Shown here piece after piece: positions 1 through 12,080 of a DNA stretch of 64,000 nucleotides. A program made the translations under genes and the position numbers. A model generated the notes under the pieces. It ran no database searches. It worked only from the letters and a program-made list of their open reading frames with translations, and had not been told where the DNA came from. The DNA comes from Pocillopora verrucosa (taxonomy: Eukaryota; Cnidaria; Anthozoa; Scleractinia; Pocilloporidae): the NCBI RefSeq assembly GCF_036669915.1, contig NC_089325.1, forward strand, positions 6,613,900-6,677,899, given 5' to 3'. Each line of letters starts with the position of its first letter. The stretch's first letter is position 1.

Positions 1-478
1 TTTACAGACTTGACTAAAAATTTATTCACCAATAGGACGGCCTGTCGCAAATTTGTTATTCAATTCCGATAGCCTAGGAATTCACTTGATAGTTGTGTTC
101 GTCTTCTAACTAAAGCGAGCGTTAAACTTGGCGTTACATACACTTGATATTAAAATGCTTAGCATCAGAATTTTCCGACTAGCTTCCTTTCTCAATGAGT
201 GAATGTTCCAAAGCGTATGTTCTGTCCCGTTCCTACCATATACTAGTAACCTTCGCACGAAATTTTCTGAGGCCTGCATTTAAACGTTGACAAACCACTA
301 GAATTACATGACGTGTAAAATACAGGCTTAGACCAGCACCTTTCCAGACTTTCTTCGTGCATTCCTTTCAAACGGAAACATTGCGTGACAACCTACGAAG
401 CATAACGCAGGAGGCTACCGCAGCAAGTCACGTGCAGTGTAGTAGTGCAAAGTGCCCGACAGCTCATCACAGCGTTCA
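1..478 (-). other. Probable 3' UTR and flank of the RtcB-like gene
   Basis: No second gene is visible here. An AATAAA on the minus strand (plus 21-26) lies about 455 nt past the RtcB stop codon and could be its polyadenylation signal. Short open frames overlapping 452-679 are antisense to the last RtcB exon. Confidence 0.35.
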
Positions 479-3400
479 TCATCCCTTCACACAAACCACT
501 TGCTTCAGCGTGTGAACTACATCCACCAAGTCACTCTGTGCTGCCATGACGTCATCGATGTCCTTGTAAGCCATTGGTGTTTCGTCAATCACGTCAGCAT
601 CCTTACGACACTCCACGTCTCGTGTCGCCTGCACGTGATCGTCAATTGTGAACATTTTCTTGGCTTTGGCTCGTGACATGACACGGCCGGCGCCGTGGCT
701 ACAGCTAAAGGAGTATTCAAAAATTTGTTATCATAAATATAGTCATTATCACTATGTTGTTGTTCTTCCATCTTTTTCTTCAAATTTACGCCTCAGTTTA
801 ATTGTGAATATAGTAAGGCAATGTTAAACAAATTGAGAGACCGCGCTATGTAAAAAAATCAATCTTTATTTCACTTATCCATACCAATGTTACACTTACT
901 GTTTTTCTGAAATATTATTACTGTTATATTAAAATCATTATGAAAAGAGTATTGAAAACGTGCGAAGGAAACCTGCCTTGAACTCACTCTGCTCTAAGTG
1001 GCAGTATGGCGAATAATTCAGTTGTTCGAAGTAAAGACGCTGTTATTCATGACGAACACACACAAAAAAACACAAACCTGTGAAAAGCCTCAGGATTTCC
1101 CTTGCCTCTGACAATGAACGACCGCGCGCCCATGGACCCTGGTATAATGCCTAACTCACCCTGACGAGCGGAAACCTGTAAGGAAAAAAATTCCGTGAAA
1201 AAAACAGTCAATGTAAAGGAATGCATATTAAGATCCTCGTTATTTCGACTTAGGTGGAGAAATTTCAATTGGGAACCGAAAACAATCCTAAATTGTGATA
1301 GTTTTTACTTTACTTCGTTCTCTGATTTGCCTGTCATATTCGCGCCATTCTCTTTCTCAGCCAATCAAATTAAAAACTAAAATCAATGGCGACTTGGTCA
1401 CCCGCGTTTTCCCGCGCTTCATCCAGGTTACCTTTTTTTACTTTGTGTTCTCGTTGGCTGCTTGGGATATTTTCCTTTACCCTGTTTGGCTGTTATGCAT
1501 GATAACCTTGGTTCTGGTTTCACCACACGTAATCGAAAAGTACATTATATATTCCGCTGACCCTCTTAATGAAAAAAATTTCTTATGCAACAAAAGCTCC
1601 AAAGGAGGTTAAGACAACTTTGTTTCTACGGAATGTAAATAATGGGCTATTATGGTTACCAACCGCTCCCTTTCTTGTAAGAAACACTTCTCTTCCAAAG
1701 TGTGTCTCCACCTTGACGTAGTTGTGATGACAGTTGACAGCCTTGCTGGACGGATCCACATTGAAGGCCGGCATATCGTTACAAGACTTTGCTGCCTTGA
1801 GCACATTGGTCATCATTAAATTACGATTCAGGCGAGCAAATTTTTGTGCCCAATTAACGGCAAATACGTAGTCGTCGAAGTTTTTCGTTCCCTCTCTGAG
1901 GTAAGCGAGATCTTTATCAACCTATGTAATTAAAAAAAATTAACTTATCTTCCTGATAAACTGTGGTATAAAGTCCCAACTTCCACCAGTTCAAAGCTAG
2001 TTATCATTAGTAGGGGTTCAAAACGGACCATTTTTGGAAATCCTCTTGAAATGAGAGATTTTGAAAATAGAAAATTTCTGTACTCGTATGGACAGAGAGA
2101 AAAAGGTACTTTTTGAAATCGATGATTTCAAACCTTGCTTCCTAGTCCTCTAACCTAACCCAACTCTGAAGGGTAATTACCATATTGGCTTTGGGTGGAA
2201 CAGCATACCTTAATTTGCTTGTCCAGTTTCATCATGTCTTTCTTGGCGAGTTCAATAAAAACTGTGCCGATCCTGTTGCCTGGGCCTCGTGACCCTGAAT
2301 GCAGCATAAACCACACCCTGTTTTCCTCGTCAAGACACATCTGAAGGAGAACAACACTATGGTTCGGACAACTGGTAGAATTAACGACTCAGTAATCATC
2401 GTTCGGGAAAGGCTGAACTGGAAACCTAACGAAAATTAAAGTCTAGGTAACTGGAAACTATACACATTGTTGATATTCACAGCACAGCTTCGATACAAAC
2501 AGGAAAATTCACTTTTCACAAAATCAAGTTCACATAATTTTTCAAGGAGGGAAACATTGGGGAAATGTCTGACACATGATTAAGTTGTTGAGGTTATGTG
2601 GTGCCTAGTAAGAGGTAGATTTTCTATCCTCTCCGGTGCTATCCTCTGTTACTCATATGCACTTGAAAAAAGATGGTTGTGGATTTGGATAGGAGCTTTA
2701 AGGCACAATAAAAGTGTCAGAATCAGTGTATTTTTCTTTGTCACTTTTTAGAAAAAACAAAAGGGTTAAACCAAACAAACAAGCAAAAAAAGAAAAAAAA
2801 TTCAGGAACTACCATTCATGATAGAATCTAAAGACAGGGCCAAGAATTGTAAATAATCCAGATTCAACTTCCATGGCAAACAAAAGCATTACTTTATCAA
2901 AAACCCATGATGAGCTTATTGTCAGATTTCAAATGCCCCTGCTCATGTATGGAATTTAGAGCTTTCCACTTTACTGCCACAATAGCCAAACTCAATTCGT
3001 TTAGGAACAGATGTAGCCTTGCTATGACTTGGTTTGTAAACTCAGAAGTCATGTGTCTCCTCTCACAACAAATTCACCTCAATAAAGTGATTTCCCGTTC
3101 CTAGAGTCCCCAGATGATTGACAGTGTTCTGTGCCTTGGCCAATGGCTGGCGACTGCAGATGAATTCATATTCTTTTTTTAGTTTATTCCACTCATTCAT
3201 CACATAGTCAGGAATTTCTCTGGCCTTCCAGGCACCTAGGTCACCTTTACCACCCTAGAAAGAATTTGAAAACATTGCTTACTAGAAAGCCTAAACTTAA
3301 TCCGTTCTTTTTCAATGTTAAGTTGAATTAACACTTAAACTCCCCTGAGTGACCGAAACAGAATTTCTCCTTACAATATCAATACAATTTATCAACCAGA

Positions 3401-5411
3401 TAAGTGATGCGAATAAAGAAAAATTTCAATTTTGGGATAATCAGTTGACCCAAAACTAAATACTCTAAACTAAAATTATAAGAATTGTATGATTGACAGT
3501 AAGGAGAATGACAAATTTGATCTGGGCGCTAAAGGGTTAACCAATGGAATAACAATAATAATACATGTATCCAGTGTTATCCACAGATTCTGTAGCAGCC
3601 AGCCATTAAAAAAAAAAAAAAAGAAAAACATTGGCCAGCAAAGGCACTTTACTTCTTTGTCTTATTTGAGTAGCTGACACCTCAGAAACCAATAAAAAGT
3701 GAAAATTCCATTCACTGGTGCTTCTGGTCATATGATTTGTAAGCTTGAGTCTAGATCAAGTTGAATTAGTCCAGACTCTGGCTGCCTCAAGGAGCTGACT
3801 GCTCTTGCAAAAAAATTATTTTCTTATACCCAGGGATATAATCAGTATAAAGGGTACAAAAAAAATTATTTTCACATGTAAGATGAAAAACAACAAAGTA
3901 GATTGATAGCTCTTTGTCCACTGTTTTCAAGGCATGATTGGAACCTGAAATGTTGGTTTTTGTGCAGGGACTGAAGAACTAATAGAAAATCCTAAATAGA
4001 GCACACAACTCCAATTCTGCTCCAATCTCCCCATAAGGGATTAAAACAGTAAATGATAAATTGTGAGTTAATGAATGTACCTGATGGGTTCGTCCATGTG
4101 GTACAGCCTGCTCAATAGCCCTCCTAAGGTTCTTCAGTGAATCTGGCAGTTGTTCTGCAGTTATTGTTGTCCTTACTGCCATCATTCCACATCCAATGTC
4201 CTAAATAAATGGGAAGTAAGTAAATTTTTATCATTTATAAGTCTTTAATTCTCTTTCAGAAACCTACTCAAATAAAGAACCTTCATAACACATTGTCACT
4301 GAGATCACAATATTCTAGCACACTAATCTCATCTTGAATATTCTTCCTTTCACCCCTACTTCACCTTTACAATGTTGTAATTTGTTTTCTGTGTTTCTGC
4401 AAGTAACTGGATGGGAAAAGGGGGTGTTTTAGTGAAATCTGTTTCACCTTAGATGTCATCTCTTGATAATTTCTTTAACATGGCTTCCTGATTATTGTGT
4501 CTACTAGTTACCAAACAGATTTTTGATCATATTACCATACCCATCCTCACAATTAATTGAAAACATATTAAAATGATTTATAAGTTGTACCGACCACTCC
4601 TACTGCCGCTGGAATGATTGCATCAACAGTAGCCACCACACATCCCACACATGCTCCCTTCCCAAGATGCATGTCAGGCATAGCTGCAACATGTGAGTGG
4701 ATTATTGGCAATTTGGCCAGAGAGCGAAGCTGGTCAGCAGCATCCTTTTCCACAGGAACACCTTTCACCCACGCTTTAACTGGCACACCATTCTAGTATA
4801 GAATTAAAAAAGGTTCCAGCAATCGAACACACATATCTTCAACAAAGCATTGCCTTGTGCGTGCTTTCCAACTACAAATAAATCCTCGAAAATTATCACA
4901 TGCAGAAACCACTCAGCAGACCCTTTTTTTGATACCAAAACGTTGGAAGCTTCACCCCCATTTATTTGCCTCCCTATGCTTCTCATTACCAGTGTCTTAA
5001 AAATATATTTTCCGACTTGTTATAAACTGCATCATTTTACATTCAATTTTGCTACTGACTAGTGTATAGACTCTATGAGATCTACGATATCGTATTTGAA
5101 CTATCGGTTGTAGAAGTTTCTAGGATTCATTATGATATGGACACAACCAACTAAAACACCACTGACAAGTAAAATCTCGTTTGCCATTTGGAAACAAAAT
5201 CTAGTTAAAATTTACAAAATCAAGGAAATAACACAGGGCGATTTCTCGATTACAATGAAACACTGCATTTAAAGTTGCTTACACTCTCCCCCTCGCTAAG
5301 AACCACGTAACTTAACCTCCTTTTGATCGCCAATCTACCTCTGAAGAAAGAAATCAGCTGTTTACGACCAATTCGCAACGAAAAGGAACATGCTATCTTC
5401 CAACAAGACAT
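479..5411 (-). CDS. rtcB-like: Bacterial-type RtcB RNA ligase, 8 exons, probably mitochondrial
   Basis: This gene encodes a GTP- and Mn-dependent RNA ligase joining 2',3'-cyclic phosphate (or 3'-phosphate) ends to 5'-OH ends. I place exons at 5411-5283, 4792-4595, 4200-4081, 3254-3078, 2340-2209, 1921-1664, 1175-1078 and 704-479. All junctions are GT/AG and in frame, giving 445 residues plus stop. Visible motifs are VDIGCGM (metal ligands), LGTLGTGNHF, LHSGSRG, NCHHNY, RKGAVSAR, GIIPGSMG and SCSHGAGR with the guanylylated His; it ends QVVCVKG. E. coli RtcB has 408 residues; the extra length is mainly an N-terminal extension of about 34 residues with nine Lys/Arg and no Asp/Glu, typical of a mitochondrial presequence. 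The start is the in-frame ATG at 5411; the exon 1 end (YVVLSEGES) aligns with the E. coli N-terminus. Standard animal RTCB is archaeal-like (FDINCG, TCHGAGR), so this is a separate bacterial-clade gene. Function is known from the family; location is inferred. Confidence 0.93.
5283..5411 (-). other. RtcB-like exon 1 with predicted mitochondrial presequence
   Basis: This first coding exon is 129 nt (43 codons), from ATG at 5411 to a GTAAGC donor at 5282. The first 34 residues hold nine Lys/Arg, several Trp/Phe/Leu/Ile and no acidic residue. The last nine residues align with the start of E. coli RtcB, which ties the exon to the gene. The TTG, GTG or ATG alternatives in other frames do not join exon 2 in frame. 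Confidence 0.8.
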
Positions 5412-5764
5412 CGTTGTAAACAACTGTGTTGGTCCCAGTCTTACTCAATAATTTCGTTTCAAAAGGTCCGGGGGAGGGGACGGGGAAAAGCTGGGAGGCG
5501 AAGGAAGGGAAAGTATTTCCATCGGGCACATTTGCCTATAATTTACTTGATGTTTACTCACAGAGAGAAATATACTTAACACCATCTTATTCAGGAAAAA
5601 TAAACCCTAAAGTTCATTACTCATAGTTTTCTAGAATAAAGAAACATTTGGCAATACTTTCTTGGCTTCGACGTGGGAAATCTTCTAGAAGAAACAGACT
5701 TATCAAAGTTTTAAAGAGGAAAGTTTCTAGAGAAACTGTGGTGCTGCGTCGGTGGGAGAGTATA
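5412..5764. other. RtcB-like gene upstream region and MITE edge
   Basis: This stretch lies upstream of the RtcB-like ATG and probably holds its promoter and 5' UTR; no TATA box is obvious. From about 5727 it becomes the outer part of the palindromic MITE described next, sharing the GAAACTGTGGTG and GCGTCGGTGGGAGAGTAT motifs with copies near 50.1 and 60.4 kb. Confidence 0.4.
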
Positions 5765-5963
5765 GCAGGTAATTTAGTGTTAACAACTGGGTTGAAAACG
5801 TAAATTAGCCACCGTAAAGGGTAAAAAAGCTGACGTTTCGAGCGTTAGCCCTTCGTCAGAGCTTCGTCAGAACGAAGGGCTAACGCTCGAAACGTCAGCT
5901 TTTTTACCCTTTACGGTGGCTAATTTACGTTTTCAACCCAGTTGTTAACACTAAATTACCTGC
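5765..5963. repeat. Palindromic MITE with perfect 92-bp inverted arms
   Basis: Arms 5765-5856 and 5872-5963 are exact reverse complements over 92 bp, around a 15-bp loop. They carry the motif GCTGACGTTTCGAGCGTTAG, and related single-arm copies occur near 13.86, 31.4, 50.07 and 60.41 kb. It codes for nothing. The perfect match of the arms points to a young or gene-converted fold-back element. Confidence 0.9.
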
Positions 5964-6663
5964 TTATCAAAGTTTTACTTGTGATAATCAGATATCTTAA
6001 GAATTAACTAATATAACCTTGTAAATGAATTAAAAATGTTTCCAGATGTGGCCTCTAGCTGGCAAAGGTAAAGATTTTTTCTAAACGCAGGTAATTTAAA
6101 ACTTTTTCTAATCGAAGTAGCCGACGCTTCAGAAACTAAAAGCCAGCAAAACCCCAGACGCCGGTGCTTTTAGAGAACACTGAATCAGTTGACACGTTTA
6201 AGTCGATAATCCTCTCAAGCCTTTTATTAATTTCCACTTAGGGCTCAGAGCCGGCGACAATGCCGTTGTCTTAACATAAATTGTACGTCAGAAACAATCC
6301 TGTAGATCCTACAGTCCCTTAAGATCCGCGTCGCTTACAGACAGATCCCTACGCCACTTCTGAATCAACGTATGAGCAAAGGGCTAATGCTCGCAATGTT
6401 GGCCTCAGAAAATCTTCACGATGGCCAGTTTACATTATCCACTGAATTTATAAAACCAAATTAACTATTTTTTGAGCTTTGATTTTTTGGCTTAGCTAAA
6501 AATTTATGACATATCTTTTTTGTTGAAATTTTGAACATTAGTCCTTTTTTAGGAAAATCACGTCTCAAAACTGAGGGGTGATTAAAGAATTACCACAATA
6601 CCCTTTTATCACAGATTTGGAAACGCTTTTCACAAGGGATGTTTTCACATATTTGGTTTCCGT
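5964..6663. other. Intergenic, between RtcB-like and TAZ gene 1
   Basis: I see no convincing coding sequence. The right-hand part should include the 3' UTR of the TAZ-type gene whose stop codon is at 6664. Confidence 0.4.
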
Positions 6664-8901
6664 TTAATATGGTCGAAAATTTTTGTAATCATATAGGGAA
6701 ACATAAATTTCTGCAAGGGCCCTCTGTAGTACACTTGTACAGAGTTCTTCACTCTCTGCTGTAAGGTGAGTATTGAAAGCTTGAAGAATGAGAGATAGAA
6801 CTCCAAACAACTTGGTATGATTAGATCGTTTAGGCGAAGTTACTTTTCTGTTAGTTTGAGGGGTAATCCTGTTGTCATCTCCTTGCGGGAGGCTTTGGGG
6901 TTGGTCCGAAGTGAATGAAACTTCTACGGTGCCTGTTTTTCCTCCAAACCTGGCGTAATCCTGGGTATATGGTGCATGAAACGTATTATCAAGGTCTATC
7001 ATCAGATTGGATGAGTTGGGTGCACTACTAGCGAAAGTTTCCGGGGCGATTCCTTCGTTTTTGGTCCCTGAAAAATCTAGATCGTTGGAGTGAACTGCCG
7101 GACTGGTTATAGTATGGATTTCTGCCATCTGCTGTGTTTCTAATTGCTGGAGAGATGGGGGAGTTGTTAATGTTGATGAATCGTCAAAACGATGCCGCTC
7201 CGCCAGAATTCCTGGCTGCAAAACATGATAGCACTGTCGCCCTCTGTTTTCGACGATGGGGGCAGCACTGTTAGGCGGGTGAGAACTGTAGAAAGACTCA
7301 AACGTCTCTTGTCTCAGAATGTCAAGAATATCCTCTAGATCCTCTTCCCATGCTTTACCTGCCTCTTCTTGTGCTTCTATTTCAATTACCTCTGGACTCT
7401 GATTTTTGTTGCTGTTGATTCAGAGAGTGGGATCTGTTTTATGATTTTTGTTAGGATTTCTTGTATGTAGGAGGAAATGAGAAACAGCTTTGGGTGGCAA
7501 AGCCTTAAGAAAATACAAAGTACTTTAACCCTTTTTGCACCTAACATCAGTATGCATATTCTCCATACTGATCTGTCTACATTTTGTAAGGTGCTGACGA
7601 GGAGAATTTGTTTGACAATAAAGAGCCGATTTGGTTGGTGATCATTTCTTTTATTCTTGTGACCTTAATGCCTGATTCTGAGGTGATATTGTGAGGAGAA
7701 ATTAGACGCTAATTGACACATGGTTCATGCTTTAGAGTGCACTATCGAGTTATGGAGCATGTGGGAAGTTTGGAGAGCACGAAAGAAGCGTAAGAGTTGC
7801 CCGAGGCAATAGCCGAGGGCAACTCTAGCTTCTTGAGTGCTTTCCAAACTTCCCACGTGCTCCATAACTCGATAGTGCACAACTAAAAGCATGAACCAAT
7901 TGTTTCATATCATGGCCGGTGGAATTGTGCATCAAATCCGACGCGAAAAACGGACAACAAAATCATAAGTGATTGTTCGGGGTAAGCGAAATATCAAGCA
8001 AAATAGGAATTGGTTTTAATTTCAAATTTTCTGTCGAAATATATTAGCCCAAGGGAAAAATTCAGAAAATTGTCTTCGTTTTGGGACTGGTGGGCCGAGT
8101 CTCTGTTTGTATCCATTATTGTCGTGAAATATATTATCTTTCCCCGCGCTAACAATGGCCGCTCGCGCGAAAAAAAAAAATTTCTGGCGAAGCGATTTGC
8201 TCACGCTTTCAGCGTGCACTATCGGGATTTTGAGCACGCTTACATATACTGAATTTGATTGCGCGGCTCTGCTAGCTATGTTATAATCACTTTTAGAGGT
8301 TAATGGCATGAACTTAAAGCGGCGAAGCCTGGACTTAAATAAAACGTTTTGTGCACACCAAAAAAGCAGAAACGGCTAGAAAATACTTGGCTGCTGCAAA
8401 ATAATTCAGAGTTTCGGACTACAGCACAGCTCTTTGATCTCTAAAGTACTGTCAAACCTGGTTCGACTCATCAAGGGTAAATTTATATACATAGAAATTT
8501 TTTTGTTTTCAATTCAATGCTGTTCAAATGTTTTTGAAAATTTAACATTAAATTTGAGCACATCTACTGGCGCACACACGCACATGTAAACCCCCTCAAA
8601 AACTGACGCGTACGAACGCACGCAAGCACCAGCACACACTCACACAGTAACGATGAAATGGAATCATAATATAATCAGACAAAAGATTTACTTACGGCCT
8701 TGGTTTTCTTCCATGTTTCTTATACTTGCCCGAGTTTCTGCGACTCATTATTTGTGACCTGCCAGGCCTCTTAAGCTTTCTTGCGTTATTCGTTATTTCT
8801 CGTCTGAGCTTTAGGTTAACACATTCAGACAGGATGCATTTTCCATTTTTACAAGGAACAGCATGTTTTGCCACGGAGAACATGATGGTTGGATTGCCAC
8901 G
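6664..8901 (-). CDS. TAZ-type zinc-finger protein, last two exons (gene 1)
   Basis: Two exons are supported: 8901-8696 (acceptor CTTCAG, donor GTAAGT) and 7411-6664, ending in a stop; phases fit. The first encodes a site matching the end of the CBP/p300 TAZ2 zinc finger: HAVPC, then C-x4-C-x4-C-x-N-x-K (CKNGKCILSECVNLK), followed by a Lys/Arg-rich tail. The second encodes an acidic stretch (AWEEDLEDILDIL), a long Ser/Thr/Gln-rich linker and a terminal helical block, about 40 residues, beginning KLFGVLSLILQAF. The paralogue at 35374-36339 shares the exon start (R-x-N/S-P-x-I-M), the zinc site and the terminal block. TAZ domains bind transactivation segments of transcription factors, so a nuclear adaptor role is possible. 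Upstream exons with the rest of the TAZ fold were not found, so the gene is partial here. The terminal block matches no family I recognise. Confidence 0.6.
7721..7898. repeat. Imperfect palindromic MITE inside TAZ gene 1 intron
   Basis: Arms of about 80 bp, starting TGGTTCATGC and ending GCATGAACCA, fold back around GAGGCAATAGCCGAG with several mismatches and small indels. It lies in the intron between 7411 and 8696 and codes for nothing. Confidence 0.8.
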
Positions 8902-9174
8902 CTGAAGTTGAAAATGAACTAAAACATGAATTGAAAAATACGTTCGAATGATCATGAATGAATGACATAACACCGAAGTCAAACGTTTACACATGTACAC
9001 ACATGTGCGGACGCTGTAAAGTGTCCGTGGCATTCTTTAAGGCTGACCAACAATTGTAGGATGGTCTCGAACATATGTAATCTTTGTTAATTGTTAGTCT
9101 TCACTTGTGACTTGCTAACGGCACGAGAAACTAATTTAAAGTTTATCGCCTGATTGAACTGAGTATTAATGATA

Positions 9175-9513
9175 CCTTAATTTTTAAAAGTAGACATGTA
9201 GTTGTTGTTGGTTTGTTCTTAGCATATGTAATCTTTGTTACCTTCGTTGTAAGCAAATCAGCTTAGCTTGCAATATTTTCCAGTATATCTCAGCTTTCTG
9301 TTTGCAATGGGAGCTTTGTAGAAGTAGCTATATTTTTACCAGTATAGCGCTTTCAAGGGTGTAGTCTTAAGTGCAAAGGCAAGATTTCCGGAGAAAACAG
9401 AAGAGGAAATAGTAAGAAACAACAATAATCGAGTCGTGACCGGCCCCTTACTCAGTTTTCTGTGTCTGGAAGTTTATACGGGCTGACTACATGTCTACTT
9501 TTAAAAATTAAGG
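9175..9513. repeat. MITE-like element with perfect 27-bp terminal inverted repeats
   Basis: Positions 9175-9201 and 9487-9513 are exact reverse complements of 27 bp, beginning CCTTAATTTTTAAAAGTAG. The 339-bp element has no coding potential. I could not identify a clear target-site duplication. Confidence 0.75.
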
Positions 9514-11999
9514 CCAACGAAAAGAGTGTGTTAAACTGCTTATGAATTGATTGAATTTTAATGGCGTTATCTGGGTGAGTTAAATCGGACTCTTGTCGTA
9601 GGTGGAAATCCGCGGCTTCCCTGTAAATTGGTTTAAAATTGTGTTTACTTAAACAAGTTTCAATAACTCAATCTTATCGGATTCTCATGCATAATACTGT
9701 TTTTAAAGACTGGATTCCATATGTTAACTTACAGGTTTAATTTACCTCCTAACTTTGCTGAAGAAGACACAGTCCTGCCAACGCCAGTATCAGCTCCTAT
9801 CAGCTCATCAGCTTGAGGATAAGGGGACTGAAGACTTCATACAGCATATATTGTTATTCCTGATCGATTCTCAATTTGTGGAAACTAATACTTAAATGGT
9901 TTCAATCGAATTCATTTTCCTGTTTTTGGAGACATCTTCCGGTTTTAAAAACAACTTTTCCTGTTTTGAAGAAGCACACGACGAAATGCGAGTGCTTCTC
10001 AGAGAAGGCAACAAACCGGAAATACGTCAAGGAAAGAGTAGGTTACGCTGATTTGTCTGTCAATACTAGCTCTAATGCACGTAAGTTTCAGTGAGACGAG
10101 CAAGACAGAGAGAACCTCATTTTAGGCACAAATCGGAAAATTGTAGACAATGCGGCAATATGGAATAACCATTAAAAAAAAAGAGAGAATATAGTCTCTT
10201 TCATTAAAACCTTTTTTTTAAACAAGAATATGAACGATTAAAATTGGGCTGTCAAGATAAGGCGACAAATAGGGTCGGGGTTAGACCGCAAAAGAACCAG
10301 GACCACAAATGATTTCTCGAAAGTTACACTGGAAATGATCATGAATCGCACTCAGCGTGTCTTACTAAGAATAAGGTATGGGTGGCACTTTCGGAAAAAT
10401 TTAATCTTTTCGGAGACAAAAGACCACAGCAGAAATGCGTAACCACAAACTGAAACTGAAAACCTTTTTAACTCGTGAATTGCGCGCATGCGCAAGAGCG
10501 AGTTATAGATACGATATGGGGAATGGCATTCGCTCGCTCGATTGGTCGATTCCTGTAAACTTTTTCTAGATTTTAGGCTTTTGAGTGCATTTTATAGTTT
10601 TTGGCGAGCAATAAACAGACGAAATGGCGACCTTTGTTGCTAAGAATAGTGGTGGGGTGAAAAAGAAGCCAATGATAATCTTAAAAGAGTTTTTTTTTCC
10701 GTTTTAGTTTCAACAAGCGGCGCCAGCGACTGGAAGGCATGCAAGGATTCACACTGAAATAACAGAACAACCTTCGTTTTTCATAAGATTGTAATTTACA
10801 ATCCTTGAACTTGAAAACAATCCGAAGATTCATTGAAAATATCACTTACTGCGAAGCGCTCGGAGTTTACAGATGTTCAAAAGCTTTTTCTGTTATAGCG
10901 TGAGATTGAGGACAAAATTGATCATTACGTTTCGTCGCGTGTGTTTTTCCTGTGTGAAGCAACAAAAGATGCCGATGACTGACGAAATAACAAGTTAACA
11001 CGAAAATCAAATAACACCTAAACAAACAATTTTAGCTACCAATTTTTAGTGAATGTTTAATGAACAATTTTCTTTTAAGTTTCAAGACAATTTGAAGATT
11101 CAACATACATACAACGTACTAAAATGCGAAAGTTACACACCACAAAATTGATAAATAGGCCTGAAATGAAATTCTATCTTGTTATTGATTATACGTTGCC
11201 TAGCACGTGACTTAAATCTACCCAGGCGGAGATCCAAAATGACGGTGGCAGGCTTGGCTTAGTTATATCACTCAAAACTCGTTCCTGTTTGTCTCATTTA
11301 ATAAAGAGGGAATCGTTAATGTTTTCATTAAGACAGTATTGCCTTGATTTTCTAATATTTACAACGAAAGACAGTAGATTTCACTTTTCACCCACATTTA
11401 CTTCCAACCTTTTCTTTTGAACCAGAAACAAAAATGATAGACGTTTAAAACACGACATCATCCACCTTGTCAAAAATAACAGCATGATCATTTCAATTGT
11501 AATGCCTTCTTATCCCAACGTTACTTTGTTTCTTTGCTACATTAACGAACACTGAACTACTGCTCGTACTCTAGATATGACAATCAACCACAAAATTCCC
11601 TAAACCAGATAACATTAAACATAATCTAAACTAGACCCTGTGAGCAGGGTAACTGGGATACCTGGATGGTACTGGATCCTTGGAATCAAGTGTAGTGATA
11701 CTACGGGTGTCGGACTAGTATACTGAAATAGTGCGCTCAAGTCTGGCCAAGGGCATACACCTATTTCAAAACATAGGCATGCTATGCGTGCAAGAGTTCC
11801 TTTTTTGTAGGGTGGGTGGATTACTTGAAACATTGTGAGTGATGTCTACATTCTTACAAAAGGAGAGAAGAATATTAATGAAGGAAAGAACGAAAATGTC
11901 GAATTATCTCACTCACAGGTATTTTGTGGTAGATTATGTGTGTTTTGCGAATAAATGTAACCAAAAATAAAATGTATTGGTGCCACGGATACCTGTTAG

Positions 12000-12080
12000 T
12001 ACAAAATGCAGACAGCAGACTGCAGACCGGATACAAAATATAGGCTGCAGACTGCAGAGTGGGTACAAAATGCAGACTAA
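12000..12080. repeat. Short tandem repeat with GCAGACTGCAGA core
   Basis: Two to three degenerate units of about 30 bp combine GCAGACTGCAGA with GGGTACAAAATGCAGAC. It is noncoding and of low complexity. Confidence 0.6.

Noticed and set aside
452..679. A 74-codon plus-strand frame
   Set aside because: Antisense to the last exon of the RtcB-like gene, whose minus-strand product is clearly homologous to RtcB.
10624..10720. A plus-strand ATG with a basic short peptide (MATFVAKNSGGVKKK)
   Set aside because: It ends after about 27 codons, without a convincing donor site or recognisable continuation.
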